47,250 nucleotides of DNA from Clostridiales bacterium (GTDB lineage: Bacteria > Bacillota > Clostridia > Peptostreptococcales > Acidaminobacteraceae). The translations under genes were made by a program, and so were the position numbers. Position 1 is the first letter of the stretch. Each line of letters starts with the position of its first letter. The notes under the pieces are model-generated. The model made no database searches, was not told the origin of the DNA, and saw only the letters and a program-made list of their open reading frames with translations. Below, one piece after another: positions 1 through 8,879 of this stretch. The stretch spans positions 1-47,250 of the forward strand of contig JASUSA010000021.1 of assembly GCA_030446305.1 (NCBI GenBank), in the 5' to 3' direction.

Positions 1-171
1 CCTTTCATATCTGGTGTGTTTTATCGCTTACCATGATATCTGGAATCATCTTATGGTTCAATCTTTTTTTGTTTGTTGCAATTAATTATACAATCAGCCG
101 AAAAAATACTGTTTGAAAAGTATTACAGTCTATCAAATGCGCGATGGGTGATATAAATTTATCATAGGATG

Positions 172-201
172 GCAACAATGTATCCGTCCGTTCATTCTTG
201 C
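172..201 (+). other. imperfect hairpin in pdu leader
   Basis: GCAACAATG (172-180) pairs with CATTCTTGC (193-201), with one C-C mismatch and a 12-nt loop. It lies 34 nt upstream of the terminator at 236-259. It could be the first element of a two-hairpin antitermination leader, but its loop does not match the short ANTAR-target loop I know of, so the role is inference. Confidence 0.4.
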
Positions 202-235
202 ATAAAAAAGTATCGCTATTCACAAATATTCTATT

Positions 236-259
236 ACAGCCTACGGGCTGTTTTTTTTT
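236..259 (+). terminator. intrinsic terminator upstream of pduA
   Basis: ACAGCC (236-241) and GGCTGT (246-251) form a 6-bp GC-rich stem closed by a TACG tetraloop. A run of nine T begins at 251. It ends 25 nt before the pduA ribosome binding site, so any promoter further upstream must read through it. Either it ends an upstream transcript or it is a leader attenuator of the pdu operon. Confidence 0.75.
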
Positions 260-297
260 ATGCTAAAGGTAACCCATTACAAAAGGAGGATACAACT

Positions 298-576
298 ATG
301 TCAAAAGAAGCCTTAGGCATGATTGAGACAAAAGGTTTGGTCGGCGCGATAGAAGCAGCTGACGCAATGGTTAAATCGGCGAACGTACAGCTCATTGGTT
401 ATGAGAAAATCGGTTCCGGGTTAGTAACAGTTATGGTACGCGGCGATGTCGGCGCAGTGAAAGCATCTGTAGATGCAGGCGCGGTGGCAGCAGAAAAAGT
501 TGGCCAAGTCATTTCGACACATGTAATCCCAAGACCACATACTGATGTGGAAAAAATCATACCTACACAAGAATAG
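298..576 (+). CDS. pduA: BMC-H shell protein PduA
   Basis: This 92-residue single-BMC-domain protein forms hexameric tiles of the microcompartment shell. The sequence shows the classic PduA pattern: [13 protein letters not shown] near the N terminus, the pore segment KIGSG at about residues 40-44, then [12 protein letters not shown] and the C-terminal PRPH motif. The central pore in PduA admits 1,2-propanediol. The start is fixed by AAAGGAGG at about 281-288. It is very like PduJ encoded at 7116, which is usual for this operon. It is the first gene of the pdu cluster, 18 nt ahead of pduB. Confidence 0.96.
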   Translation: MSKEALGMIETKGLVGAIEAADAMVKSANVQLIGYEKIGSGLVTVMVRGDVGAVKASVDAGAVAAEKVGQVISTHVIPRPHTDVEKIIPTQE

Positions 577-594
577 TGAAATGGAGGGGAAGAA

Positions 595-1383
595 ATGCAA
601 GATCAATTAATGGAAAAGGTAATGTCAGAAGTTATGAAAAAATTAGGTGATGACAGGTCGGAAGCGACAGCAGCATCTAGTGCCAACTTTAGCGGCAGCA
701 ACTTGACTGAGTTTGTCGGCACGGCGATTGGCGATACAATCGGTCTCGTTATCGCAAATGTAGACCATTCATTGCATGGCTTCATGAAACTTGATCCTAA
801 ATACCGTTCAATTGGTATCATCGGTGCGAGAACTGGTGCAGGTCCTCATATTATGGCGGCAGATGAAGCCGTTAAAGCAACCAATACTGAAATTATTTCT
901 ATTGAATTGCCTAGAGATACAAAAGGCGGCGCAGGCCATGGTAACTTAATCCTCTTTGGTGCAGAAGATGTATCTGATGCAAGACGCGCTGTTGAAGTAT
1001 GCTTAAAAGAATTAGACAGAACATTTGGCGACGTTTATGCAAATGACGCCGGCCATATTGAACTTCAATATACAGCTAGAGCATCACATGCATGTAATGT
1101 CGGCCTCGGTGCGCCAATGGGTAAAGCGTTTGGCGTAATCGTAGGCGCACCTGCTGCAATTGGTGTAATCATCGCAGATACAGCTGTCAAAGCAGCAAAT
1201 GTAGATATTATTGGTTACTCTTCACCGAGCACAACTTCATTTACAAATGAAGTTATCTTAACAATCAGTGGCGACTCAGGAGCCGTACGACAAGCTGTTC
1301 TTGCTGCTAAAGAAGTTGGGGTTTCTTTACTTGAAACACTTGGGAATGCACCGGCACCGTCTGTTACGAAACCATATATCTAG
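595..1383 (+). CDS. pduB: BMC-T shell protein PduB
   Basis: A 262-residue tandem BMC-domain protein that forms pseudohexameric trimers, a major shell facet protein. Two BMC repeats are visible, at about residues 50-150 and 155-255; the second contains DTAVKAANVDIIGY. Ahead of them is an N-terminal amphipathic helix (LMEKVMSEVMKKLG). In Salmonella the PduB N terminus ties the shell to the enzyme core, so this helix probably has that role. Length matches the family (about 270). A GGAGGGG ribosome binding site lies upstream. It follows pduA and precedes the dehydratase genes, as in all pdu operons. Confidence 0.96.
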   Translation: MQDQLMEKVMSEVMKKLGDDRSEATAASSANFSGSNLTEFVGTAIGDTIGLVIANVDHSLHGFMKLDPKYRSIGIIGARTGAGPHIMAADEAVKATNTEIISIELPRDTKGGAGHGNLILFGAEDVSDARRAVEVCLKELDRTFGDVYANDAGHIELQYTARASHACNVGLGAPMGKAFGVIVGAPAAIGVIIADTAVKAANVDIIGYSSPSTTSFTNEVILTISGDSGAVRQAVLAAKEVGVSLLETLGNAPAPSVTKPYI

Positions 1384-1401
1384 GATTGAAGGAGGGGCAC
1401 T

Positions 1402-3066
1402 ATGAAGTCAAAACGCTTTGAAGTTTTATCAAATAAACCAGTTAATAAAGACGGTTTCGTCAAAGAGTGGCCTGAGGTAGGTTTGATTGCCATGAACTCA
1501 CCATACGATCCAAAACCTAGCATTAAGATCGTAAACGGCTTGGTCACAGAACTCGACGGCAAATGCAGAGAAGATTTCGATATGATCGACCAATTCATTG
1601 CTGATTATGCAATTGACCTCGCAAATGCTGAAAAAGTCATGGCGATGGACTCAAAACAAATCGCTAAAATGTGTGTGGACATCAATGTGCCACGTGCAGA
1701 ACTCGTTAAATTAACAACAGCGATGACACCGGCAAAAGTTGTTGAAGTTATCGGTGAAATGAATGTGCTTGAAATGATGATGACACTGACAAAGATGCGT
1801 GCGCGTAAAACACCTTCTAACCAATGTCACGTTACAAACCTTAGAGACAACCCAGTTCAAATCGCAGCGGATGCAGCAGAAGCGGCACTTCGCGGTTTCG
1901 ACGAACAAGAAACAACAGTTGGTATCGTACGTTATGCACCTTTCAACGCGCTTTCACTGCTCGTTGGGGCTCAAGTTGGCCGTCCAGGCATCTTGACACA
2001 ATGTGCGGTTGAAGAAGCAACTGAGCTGATCCTTGGGATGAGAGGTTTCACAGCTTATGCTGAAACCGTATCTGTTTATGGTACAGAACAAGTCTTTATC
2101 GACGGCGATGATACACCTTGGTCAAAAGCATTCTTAGCATCTGCTTATGCATCACGCGGTCTGAAAATGCGATATACTTCCGGTACAGGTTCAGAAGTTC
2201 TCATGGGGAATGCTGAAAAACGTTCAATGCTCTACCTTGAAGCACGTTGTATCTACATCACAAAAGGTGCCGGCGTTCAAGGCTTGCAAAACGGTTCAAT
2301 CTCATGTATCGGCGTTCCAGGTGCAGTACCGTCAGGTATTAGAGCGGTTCTCGGTGAAAACTGTATTACCACAATGCTCGACCTCGAAGTGGCATCCGGT
2401 AATGACCAGACATTCTCTCACTCTGACATGAGAAGAACAGCCAGAACATTAATGCAAATGATTCCTGGTACAGACTTTATCTTCTCAGGCTACAGTGCGA
2501 CACCAAACTATGACAATATGTTCGCAGGTTCAAACTTTGATGCAGAAGACTTTGACGATTACAACGTACTTCAAAGAGACCTCAAAGTTGACGGCGGTTT
2601 AAAACCAGTTCGCGAAGAAGAGGTTGTCAAAGTTAGAAATAAAGCAGCAAAAGTTATCCAAGGCGTATTCAAAGCGCTTGATTTACCAGAAATCACAGAG
2701 GCAGAAGTCGAAGCGGCAACGTATGCACATGGCTCTAAAGACATGCCAGACCGTAATGTCGTCGAAGACCTCAAAGCAGCTGAAGCAATGATGGCGCGCG
2801 GCGTCACAGGTGTTGATATTGTTAAAGCGGTTAAAAAAGCAGGCTATGATGATATAGCAGAATCATTATTGGGCATGATGAAACTCAGAGTTTCAGGTGA
2901 CCACTTGCACACTTCCGCAATCATCGATTCAAATTTCCATGTTATCAGTGCAGTTAACGATACAAACGATTACATGGGGCCTGGCACCGGTTATCAGATG
3001 TCTGAAGAAAGATGGAATGAAGTCAAATCGATACCGAATGCAATTGATGCCTCAGACTTTGAATAG
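1402..3066 (+). CDS. pduC: B12-dependent diol/glycerol dehydratase large subunit
   Basis: A 554-residue catalytic alpha subunit (TIM barrel) of adenosylcobalamin-dependent diol dehydratase. It converts 1,2-propanediol to propionaldehyde, or glycerol to 3-hydroxypropionaldehyde, inside the compartment. Length is exactly typical. Family active-site segments are present: NQCHVTN with the substrate-binding His, [23 protein letters not shown] and VQGLQNG with the conserved Gln. Whether diol or glycerol is preferred cannot be told from sequence alone. Ribosome binding site GGAGGGG; the gene is followed 11 nt later by pduD. Confidence 0.97.
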   Translation: MKSKRFEVLSNKPVNKDGFVKEWPEVGLIAMNSPYDPKPSIKIVNGLVTELDGKCREDFDMIDQFIADYAIDLANAEKVMAMDSKQIAKMCVDINVPRAELVKLTTAMTPAKVVEVIGEMNVLEMMMTLTKMRARKTPSNQCHVTNLRDNPVQIAADAAEAALRGFDEQETTVGIVRYAPFNALSLLVGAQVGRPGILTQCAVEEATELILGMRGFTAYAETVSVYGTEQVFIDGDDTPWSKAFLASAYASRGLKMRYTSGTGSEVLMGNAEKRSMLYLEARCIYITKGAGVQGLQNGSISCIGVPGAVPSGIRAVLGENCITTMLDLEVASGNDQTFSHSDMRRTARTLMQMIPGTDFIFSGYSATPNYDNMFAGSNFDAEDFDDYNVLQRDLKVDGGLKPVREEEVVKVRNKAAKVIQGVFKALDLPEITEAEVEAATYAHGSKDMPDRNVVEDLKAAEAMMARGVTGVDIVKAVKKAGYDDIAESLLGMMKLRVSGDHLHTSAIIDSNFHVISAVNDTNDYMGPGTGYQMSEERWNEVKSIPNAIDASDFE

Positions 3067-3077
3067 GGGGACTGGAT

Positions 3078-3731
3078 ATGCAAATCAATGAGAATGTAAT
3101 AAAAAGTATTATTGAAGAAGTCATCGCAAATTTAAATAATGAAAATGGCGTTGCAGCATCGAGCTGTGCTGTAGAAGGTGATGGCCGTTTAGTGCTGACA
3201 CCAGTTGGCAACGCTGAAGTCGGCAAACGCAAAGATGAAGTGGTCATCGGCGTCGCGCCTGCATTTGGCTTAACGCAAACCAAGACGATTACAAAAATTC
3301 CGCATGTCGACGTTTTAAGAGAATTAATGGCCGGCATCGAAGAAGAAGGCTTAAAACCTAGAGTTGTACGCGTCATTAAAACATCCGACGTTTCCCTCAT
3401 GGCACACCATGCGGCAACACTTAGCGGATCAGGCATTGGTATTGGCATTCAGTCAAAAGGGACAACTGTCATCCACCAAAAAGACCTCGTTCCACTCAGC
3501 AACGTTGAATTATTCCCACAAGCACCGCTTCTTGATTTGAATATTTACCGTGCAATCGGCAGAAACGCTGCGAAATATGCAAAAGGTGAATCGCCAAATC
3601 CGGTACCGACAATGAATGACCAGATGGCTAGACCTAAATATCAGGCAATTGCGGCATTGCTTCACATCAAAGAAACTGAGCATGTCGTTTTAGGCGCGAA
3701 GTCACAGGACCTTAAGGTAGAATTCAAATAA
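3078..3731 (+). CDS. pduD: diol dehydratase medium subunit
   Basis: A 217-residue beta subunit that builds the cobalamin-binding surface of the dehydratase. The N-terminal 20 residues ([16 protein letters not shown]) form an amphipathic helix of the encapsulation-peptide type, followed by a flexible Ala/Ser stretch before the folded domain ([13 protein letters not shown]...). In Salmonella this N-terminal peptide sends the whole dehydratase into the compartment. The segment [19 protein letters not shown] is typical of the family. It sits between the large and small subunit genes. Confidence 0.96.
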   Translation: MQINENVIKSIIEEVIANLNNENGVAASSCAVEGDGRLVLTPVGNAEVGKRKDEVVIGVAPAFGLTQTKTITKIPHVDVLRELMAGIEEEGLKPRVVRVIKTSDVSLMAHHAATLSGSGIGIGIQSKGTTVIHQKDLVPLSNVELFPQAPLLDLNIYRAIGRNAAKYAKGESPNPVPTMNDQMARPKYQAIAALLHIKETEHVVLGAKSQDLKVEFK

Positions 3732-3744
3732 TTAGGAGGAACTC

Positions 3745-4242
3745 ATGGTTGATAATGCAGTATTGGAAAAAATGATTAAAGAAGTCATGCAAGCAATGGC
3801 AACTCAAGGTTCTAAACCTGCGGCTGCCGGCGGTAAAATGACGAGAGCAGATTATCCACTCAGCGAAACAAAAGCTGATCAAATTAAAACACCAACTGGC
3901 AAAGCGCTGTCTGATATTACACTTGATAATATCTTAGCGGGCAACGTTACTGCTGATGACGTTAAGATTGCTCCTGAAACACTTGAATATCAGGCGCAAA
4001 TTGCTGAATCAGTAGGCCGTGACGCTTTTGCGAGAAACCTTAGAAGAGCAGCAGAACTCATCGCTGTTCCAGATGACCGCATTCTTGAAATCTACAATGC
4101 ACTGAGACCTTACAGATCAACAAAAGCTGAGCTTTTAGCAATCGCAGACGAGCTCGAGCACAAATATGGCTGTAAGATGAATTCAAAACACGTAAGAGAA
4201 GCAGCTGACGTTTATGAAAGAAGAGGACGATTAAAAGAATAG
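3745..4242 (+). CDS. pduE: diol dehydratase small subunit
   Basis: A 165-residue gamma subunit completing the (alpha-beta-gamma)2 dehydratase. It starts with another amphipathic helix (LEKMIKEVMQAMA) and an Ala/Gly-rich linker, then the conserved body (DYPLSETKADQIKTPTGK, AENLRRAAEL-like core, EIYNALRPYRS). The end region ADVYERRGRLK is typical. Ribosome binding site AGGAGG lies 7 nt before the ATG. It is followed after 15 nt by the reactivase gene. Confidence 0.95.
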   Translation: MVDNAVLEKMIKEVMQAMATQGSKPAAAGGKMTRADYPLSETKADQIKTPTGKALSDITLDNILAGNVTADDVKIAPETLEYQAQIAESVGRDAFARNLRRAAELIAVPDDRILEIYNALRPYRSTKAELLAIADELEHKYGCKMNSKHVREAADVYERRGRLKE

Positions 4243-4257
4243 GCTGGTGAAACGATC

Positions 4258-6066
4258 ATGAAGATTATTGCAGGTGTGGATATCGGGAATGCGACAACAG
4301 AAACGGCATTAGCGCGTTATGACGCTTCGGGGAAAGTCAGCTTTTTGGCAAGCGGCATTGTTAAAACGACGGGCATTAAAGGCACAAAGGATAATATTCC
4401 TGGCGTCTTTAGCTCTTTAAAGGCCGCGATTGACAAAGCGGGTATCTCTCTTGAACAAATTAACCTAATCCGAATCAATGAAGCGGCGCCCGTTATCGGC
4501 GATGTTGCGATGGAGACGATTACTGAGACAATTATTACGGAATCGACTATGATCGGCCATAACCCTGAAACACCTGGCGGTATTGGTATTGGTGTCGGCG
4601 TGTCATACCCAATTGAAGAAATTGCGGGATTGTCAACCGGTATGAAAGTCGTTGCGCTGATTTCGAAAGCATTTGATTTTGAGAGAGCAGCGCAAATGAT
4701 TAATCGAGAAGTGGAAAGAGGTGTCTTTATCGAAGCGGCAATTGCCGAAAAAGATGACGGCGTGCTCATCTGCAACCGATTGAATAAAAATATACCAATC
4801 ATTGATGAAGTGAGTCTTTTTGATAAAGTACCAGTGCATATGCTGACTGCTGTCGAAGTGGCACATGTAGGACATGTTGTCGAAGAACTGTCAAATCCAT
4901 ACGGTATTGCAACCGTCTTTGGACTGACCAGTGAAGAGACAAAACTCATTGTGCCAATCGCCAGAGCATTAATCGGGAATCGGTCGGCTGTCGTTATCAA
5001 GACGCCGAAAGGGGATGTTAAGGAAAAAAGTATCCCTGCCGGACAAATAACGATTATTGGCAACAAAGCGACGCGAACCGTCGATGTCGATCTCGGCGCT
5101 GAAGCCTTAATGGAAAATATGGCTTTTTGTGCACCTGTCACCGATATCAAAGGGGAAGCGGGAACCAATGCTGGGGCCATGCTGGAGCGCGTCAGACACG
5201 TCATGGCGACGCTTACATGTCAAAAGCACAATGACGTCACGATTCAAGACCTGTTAGCCGTTGACACCATTTGCCCGCAATCTGTTGTCGGGGGGCTTGC
5301 CGGAGAGTCTGCAATGGAAAATGCTGTAGGCGTTGCCGCAATGGTAAAGGCAGACAGATTGCAGATGCAAATGATTGCCGAAGCGCTTGAATACGATCTC
5401 GGTATAAAAGTCGAAGTCGGCGGCGTAGAAGCGGAAATGGCAATAAAAGGTGCACTGACAACACCCGGAACGGATAAGCCTTTGGCGATACTCGACATGG
5501 GTGCTGGTTCAACAGATGCTTCTGTTATCAATGCGAGAGGTGAAATTCATCTCGTGCATTTGGCGGGTGCCGGCAATATGGTGACCATGCTCATTGATAC
5601 AGAACTTGGTTTAAATGATATGGAACTGGCGGAAGATTTAAAAAAATATCCACTTGCTAAGGCAGAGAGTCTTTTCCACATTCGGCATGAGGACGGCAGT
5701 GTTCAGTTTTTTACAGAACCGCTGGATGCCAAATTATTTTCCAGAGTTCTCATTGTCAAAGGGGATGAGCTCGTGCCGGTCTACGGTCATTTATCCATCG
5801 AAAAAGTCAAGCATATCCGGCAAAAGGCAAAGGAAAAGGTTTTTGTCGTCAATGCGCTGAGAGCACTCAAGCAAGTCAGCATCACCGGCAATCTAAAAGA
5901 TATTGAGCACGTTGTGCTCGTCGGTGGCTCTGCTCTGGACTTTGAGATTCCGCAGCTCGTCACAGATGCCTTATCAAAATTTGGCGTCGTTGCAGGACGC
6001 GGCAATATCAGGGGAACAGAAGGACCGAGAAATGCCGTGGCAACTGGCCTCGTGCTGATGGAGTAA
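4258..6066 (+). CDS. pduG: diol dehydratase reactivase large subunit
   Basis: A 602-residue DdrA/PduG ATPase that releases damaged cobalamin from inactivated dehydratase with the small subunit PduH. The actin/Hsp70-like fold is visible: phosphate loop AGVDIGNATTE at residues 5-15 and second phosphate motif ILDMGAGSTDASV at about 411-423. A third nucleotide motif VVLVGGSALDFEIP lies near 556-569. Length compares with about 610 in the family. The ribosome binding site is weak (GGTGA), suggesting translational coupling to pduE 15 nt upstream. Confidence 0.96.
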   Translation: MKIIAGVDIGNATTETALARYDASGKVSFLASGIVKTTGIKGTKDNIPGVFSSLKAAIDKAGISLEQINLIRINEAAPVIGDVAMETITETIITESTMIGHNPETPGGIGIGVGVSYPIEEIAGLSTGMKVVALISKAFDFERAAQMINREVERGVFIEAAIAEKDDGVLICNRLNKNIPIIDEVSLFDKVPVHMLTAVEVAHVGHVVEELSNPYGIATVFGLTSEETKLIVPIARALIGNRSAVVIKTPKGDVKEKSIPAGQITIIGNKATRTVDVDLGAEALMENMAFCAPVTDIKGEAGTNAGAMLERVRHVMATLTCQKHNDVTIQDLLAVDTICPQSVVGGLAGESAMENAVGVAAMVKADRLQMQMIAEALEYDLGIKVEVGGVEAEMAIKGALTTPGTDKPLAILDMGAGSTDASVINARGEIHLVHLAGAGNMVTMLIDTELGLNDMELAEDLKKYPLAKAESLFHIRHEDGSVQFFTEPLDAKLFSRVLIVKGDELVPVYGHLSIEKVKHIRQKAKEKVFVVNALRALKQVSITGNLKDIEHVVLVGGSALDFEIPQLVTDALSKFGVVAGRGNIRGTEGPRNAVATGLVLME

Positions 6067-6070
6067 GCTT

Positions 6071-6430
6071 ATGGAGCGAAAAATTGCAATTGTCATTAAT
6101 TATGTCGATACACCGCGCAATGCAAATGTTGTGCGGGCACTCGGCTTAGGAATAGAAGAGGAAGGACTTCCCTTTATCACTCAGAAATTGGAAAGGCAGG
6201 CGCTTTACGATTTAGCGCTCATGGCGTCGAATACATCGGACCTCGATGTGGGCGTCGCTGTGGATGCAAGTGGTAATGTCGGCATTCATCAAGCAAAACT
6301 GCCGGATGGCATGGTGCTGTTTGAAGCGCGTGCAGACCAAATTAACTGCAGATCGTATGGCGCCAACGCAGCGCGTCTGATAAAGGGCGTTCCCTTCAAA
6401 GAATATCTGGGAAGGGAGGAAAATGCGTGA
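6071..6430 (+). CDS. pduH: diol dehydratase reactivase small subunit
   Basis: A 119-residue DdrB/PduH subunit. Its fold resembles the dehydratase beta subunit, and it swaps with it during reactivation. It begins four bases after pduG stops, and its own stop overlaps the pduK GTG start (GTGA), showing tight translational coupling. Conserved segments include LGLGIEEEGLPF and DVGVAVDASGNVGIHQAKL, and the length is typical of the family. Confidence 0.93.
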   Translation: MERKIAIVINYVDTPRNANVVRALGLGIEEEGLPFITQKLERQALYDLALMASNTSDLDVGVAVDASGNVGIHQAKLPDGMVLFEARADQINCRSYGANAARLIKGVPFKEYLGREENA

Positions 6431-7104
6431 AATATGCCTTAGGGATCATTGAAACCGTAGGTTTGGCAGCGGGTATTCAAGCGGCGGATGCAGCCGTTAA
6501 ATCGGCCAATGTAAGGTTAATCGGTTACGAACTTACAAAGGGCGATGGTATGGCAACCATTAAAATTGAAGGCGATGTCGGCGCTGTAAAAGCGGCGATT
6601 GACGCGGCGAGAATGTCAGCGTCGCTCGTCAGCAAGGTGCATGGTTACCGTGTCATTCCAAGACCGAGTGACGGTCTTGAAATGCTCATCCGCAATGACA
6701 GTACCGTTGGTTATCAAAAAGAATCCCCTCCACAGGAGAGCACTTCAGAGACTGTCGAAGAAGCCATTTCGTCTGAGGATGAAATGACGGAAGCGATTTC
6801 AGAAGGCGATGATGCAGGTGAAGCCGTTGAAACAGAAACGGAAGAACCATCTGTTGAAGCAGAAGCCGTCTTAGAAACGGCGGATGCAACAGCAACAGAA
6901 ACGCCAACGCCTTTAGAAACGGCTGAAGTCTCCGAGACATTAGAAAGTACTGAAGAGGCTTCCGAAATGCCAGAAGAAGTTTCTGAAACAGAAGAAGCGG
7001 ATTCAGATGATGATGAGGTGTGTAATATTTGCAGAGATCCCAAATGCACGCGCAAAAAAGGTGAACTGCGAAGATTTTGCATCCATTACTATGACAATAA
7101 GTAA
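6427..7104 (+). CDS. pduK: BMC-H shell protein PduK with long acidic tail and Cys cluster
   Basis: A 225-residue protein with a GTG start that overlaps the pduH stop. Residues 1-90 are a BMC domain ([40 protein letters not shown]). Residues about 100-195 form a very Glu/Thr/Ser-rich low-complexity linker. The last 30 residues hold four cysteines in the order C-x2-C-x4-C-x10-C, suited to binding a metal or Fe-S cluster. Salmonella PduK has a shorter C-terminal extension with Cys residues. The acidic linker is unusually long here. It is probably a minor shell tile with a flexible metal-binding tail; which face the tail sits on is unknown. Confidence 0.9.
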   Translation: MKYALGIIETVGLAAGIQAADAAVKSANVRLIGYELTKGDGMATIKIEGDVGAVKAAIDAARMSASLVSKVHGYRVIPRPSDGLEMLIRNDSTVGYQKESPPQESTSETVEEAISSEDEMTEAISEGDDAGEAVETETEEPSVEAEAVLETADATATETPTPLETAEVSETLESTEEASEMPEEVSETEEADSDDDEVCNICRDPKCTRKKGELRRFCIHYYDNK

Positions 7105-7115
7105 GGAGTATATTT

Positions 7116-7391
7116 ATGGGTAATGCATTAGGATTAATTGAAACAAAAGGATTAGTTGGCGCAATTGAAGCGGCAGATGCAATGACAAAAGCTGCCAATG
7201 TTGAACTCGTCGGCTATGAAAAAATTGGTTCAGGTTTAGTAACCGTTATGGTTAGAGGCGATGTAGGTGCTGTTAAGGCTGCTGTAGAAGCAGGCTGTGC
7301 TGCTGCATCAAGAGTTGGCGAAATCGTTTCGACGCACGTCATTCCTAGACCGCATTCGGATACTGAAAAGCTTATCCCAAAGATGAAGTAA
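7116..7391 (+). CDS. pduJ: BMC-H shell protein PduJ
   Basis: A 91-residue single-BMC shell protein, nearly the same as PduA across [37 protein letters not shown] and STHVIPRPH. PduJ hexamers are the most abundant shell tiles in Salmonella compartments. Position after pduK and before pduL identifies it as PduJ rather than a second PduA. The AAGGAG ribosome binding site is well placed. Confidence 0.95.
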   Translation: MGNALGLIETKGLVGAIEAADAMTKAANVELVGYEKIGSGLVTVMVRGDVGAVKAAVEAGCAAASRVGEIVSTHVIPRPHSDTEKLIPKMK

Positions 7392-7399
7392 GGTGATCC

Positions 7400-8020
7400 A
7401 TGGTGAATCATCAACTTGTTGAAGCCATCAAAGATGAAATAATCAAGCAGCTTGAACTGGTACCGGTGGGCGTGTCAAACCGACACGTTCACCTGTCACA
7501 GGCTGATTTTGAAACGCTCTTTGGCCAGGGTAAAACATTGACGCACCTGAAGGATCTCAAACAGCCGGGACAGTATGCAGCAAAAGAAACCGTGATTTTA
7601 GAAGGCCCTAAAGGAAAACTTCAAAAAGTGCGGATCTTGGGACCACTGCGCAAAACCACGCAAATTGAACTTTCAATTGCAGACAGTTTTGTACTCGGCA
7701 TTAAAATTCCCGTTAGAGAATCAGGTAACTTAAAAGGATCGGCGCCGATTAAACTTATCGGACCGGAAGGCTCTGTTTCACTTGAAGAAGGTGCAATTGC
7801 CGCATATCGGCATATTCATATGCCAAAAGTGCAGGCAGAATCGCAAGGCTATACAGATGGTCAAATTGTTTCCGTCGCTTTTGAAGGCATTCGCAGTGTG
7901 ACTTTTAACAACGTCATGCTTCGCGTATCTGATAAATATGCGCTGGAGATGCATCTTGACGTTGAAGAAGCCAATGCGGCGGGCATTGTAAATGGAGACC
8001 TTTTAAAGATCCTTAGATAA
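7400..8020 (+). CDS. pduL: phosphate propanoyltransferase PduL
   Basis: A 206-residue PTAC-family phosphotransacylase that converts propionyl-CoA and phosphate to propionyl-phosphate and recycles CoA inside the compartment. The N terminus (QLVEAIKDEIIKQLE) is an amphipathic encapsulation-type helix. The metal-binding signature VGVSNRHVHLS follows at about residues 25-35. Two beta-barrel halves follow. Length is typical (about 210). It begins nine bases after pduJ. Confidence 0.95.
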   Translation: MVNHQLVEAIKDEIIKQLELVPVGVSNRHVHLSQADFETLFGQGKTLTHLKDLKQPGQYAAKETVILEGPKGKLQKVRILGPLRKTTQIELSIADSFVLGIKIPVRESGNLKGSAPIKLIGPEGSVSLEEGAIAAYRHIHMPKVQAESQGYTDGQIVSVAFEGIRSVTFNNVMLRVSDKYALEMHLDVEEANAAGIVNGDLLKILR

Positions 8021-8033
8021 AGAGGGAAAAAAC

Positions 8034-8879
8034 ATGATAAGTGACAACATCAACCAACGCTTACTCGAAGTGCGTGAAAGAATAGTGAAGCAGGATGCGC
8101 TCCCGTACACAGGTGAACTCTATACCGGTGTCGATCTCGGAACAGCGAATATCGTTTTAACCGTTGTCGATGAAACCGGCAAGATCATTGCAGCCCGAAC
8201 GGAGCGTGCCAATGCGGTGCGCGATGGGATCGTATACGATTATATTGGTGCAATTGCCTGTGTAAAACGTCTTAAAAAAGCGATTGAAGCCGTTGTCGGC
8301 ATACCGCTTGTCAAAGCGGCAACGGCAATTCCGCCAGGTGTAGAGCCGGGATCGGTAAAAGCCATTGTCAATGTCGTCGAGGCCTGTGATTTTGAAATTG
8401 TCAAAGTTGTCGATGAACCTTCGGCTGCGGCAATCGTACTGGAAATTAAAGACGGTGCTGTGGTCGATGTCGGCGGCGGTACGACGGGGATTAGTGTTCT
8501 AAAGAACGGCGGTGTCTGCTTTACGGCAGATGAGCCAACGGGTGGACACCATATGAGCCTTGTCGTCGCAGGCAGTTTGAGTCTTCCTTACGAGGAAGCT
8601 GAGCTGGTGAAAATCGATACAACACGCGAACGTGAAACGTTTACCATCGTCAAGCCCGTAATCGAAAAGATGGGCAGTATTGTCAACCGTTTCATTCAAG
8701 GACGTGAGGTATCGGCAATCTACGTCGTCGGCGGGGCATGCAGCTTTACGAAGTTTGAAGAAGTTTTTTATAAGATGACAGGTGTAAAAACCTATAAATC
8801 AGCTGAACCGCTTTTAGTAACGCCGCTTGGGATTGCATTGAGTTGTATTGACGAGGTGATTCCATGTCTAACGCATTAG
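8034..8879 (+). CDS. eutJ: EutJ-family Hsp70-like chaperone/ATPase
   Basis: A 281-residue actin/Hsp70-fold protein of the EutJ family. Nucleotide-binding motifs are GVDLGTANIVLTV (about residues 28-40), VVDVGGGTTGISVL (about 142-155) and IYVVGGACSFTKFE (near 230-243). EutJ genes occur between pduL and pduM in lactobacillus-type pdu operons, exactly as here. The biochemical role is not settled; a chaperone role in compartment assembly is usually proposed. The 3' end overlaps pduM by 16 nt. Confidence 0.92.
   Translation: MISDNINQRLLEVRERIVKQDALPYTGELYTGVDLGTANIVLTVVDETGKIIAARTERANAVRDGIVYDYIGAIACVKRLKKAIEAVVGIPLVKAATAIPPGVEPGSVKAIVNVVEACDFEIVKVVDEPSAAAIVLEIKDGAVVDVGGGTTGISVLKNGGVCFTADEPTGGHHMSLVVAGSLSLPYEEAELVKIDTTRERETFTIVKPVIEKMGSIVNRFIQGREVSAIYVVGGACSFTKFEEVFYKMTGVKTYKSAEPLLVTPLGIALSCIDEVIPCLTH

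Larger units (their letters stand above)
1..297. other. pdu operon leader, no gene
   Basis: This stretch precedes pduA and I see no convincing coding sequence in it. An open frame in phase with pduA runs upstream to about 169, but it crosses a terminator hairpin and lacks a ribosome binding site, so pduA starts at 298. The stretch holds an imperfect hairpin at 172-201 and an intrinsic terminator at 236-259. A smaller inverted repeat (TGATA...TATCA) lies around 149-164. No cobalamin riboswitch core was recognised. A confident promoter could not be picked. Confidence 0.6.

Noticed and set aside
169..297. N-terminal extension of the pduA frame
   Set aside because: It spans the terminator hairpin, has no ribosome binding site, and does not resemble PduA; the ATG at 298 has a strong one.
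1..297. Cobalamin riboswitch or PocR-type regulator upstream of pdu
   Set aside because: No B12-box or other cobalamin-riboswitch core was found, and no regulator gene lies within the window upstream of pduA.
4317..5204. 295-codon minus-strand frame inside pduG
   Set aside because: It lies opposite a well-conserved gene and its composition only reflects codon bias of pduG.
6714..7082. Long Ser/Val-rich frame on the minus strand opposite pduK
   Set aside because: It is the mirror image of the acidic repeat-rich linker of pduK; no ribosome binding site and no family.
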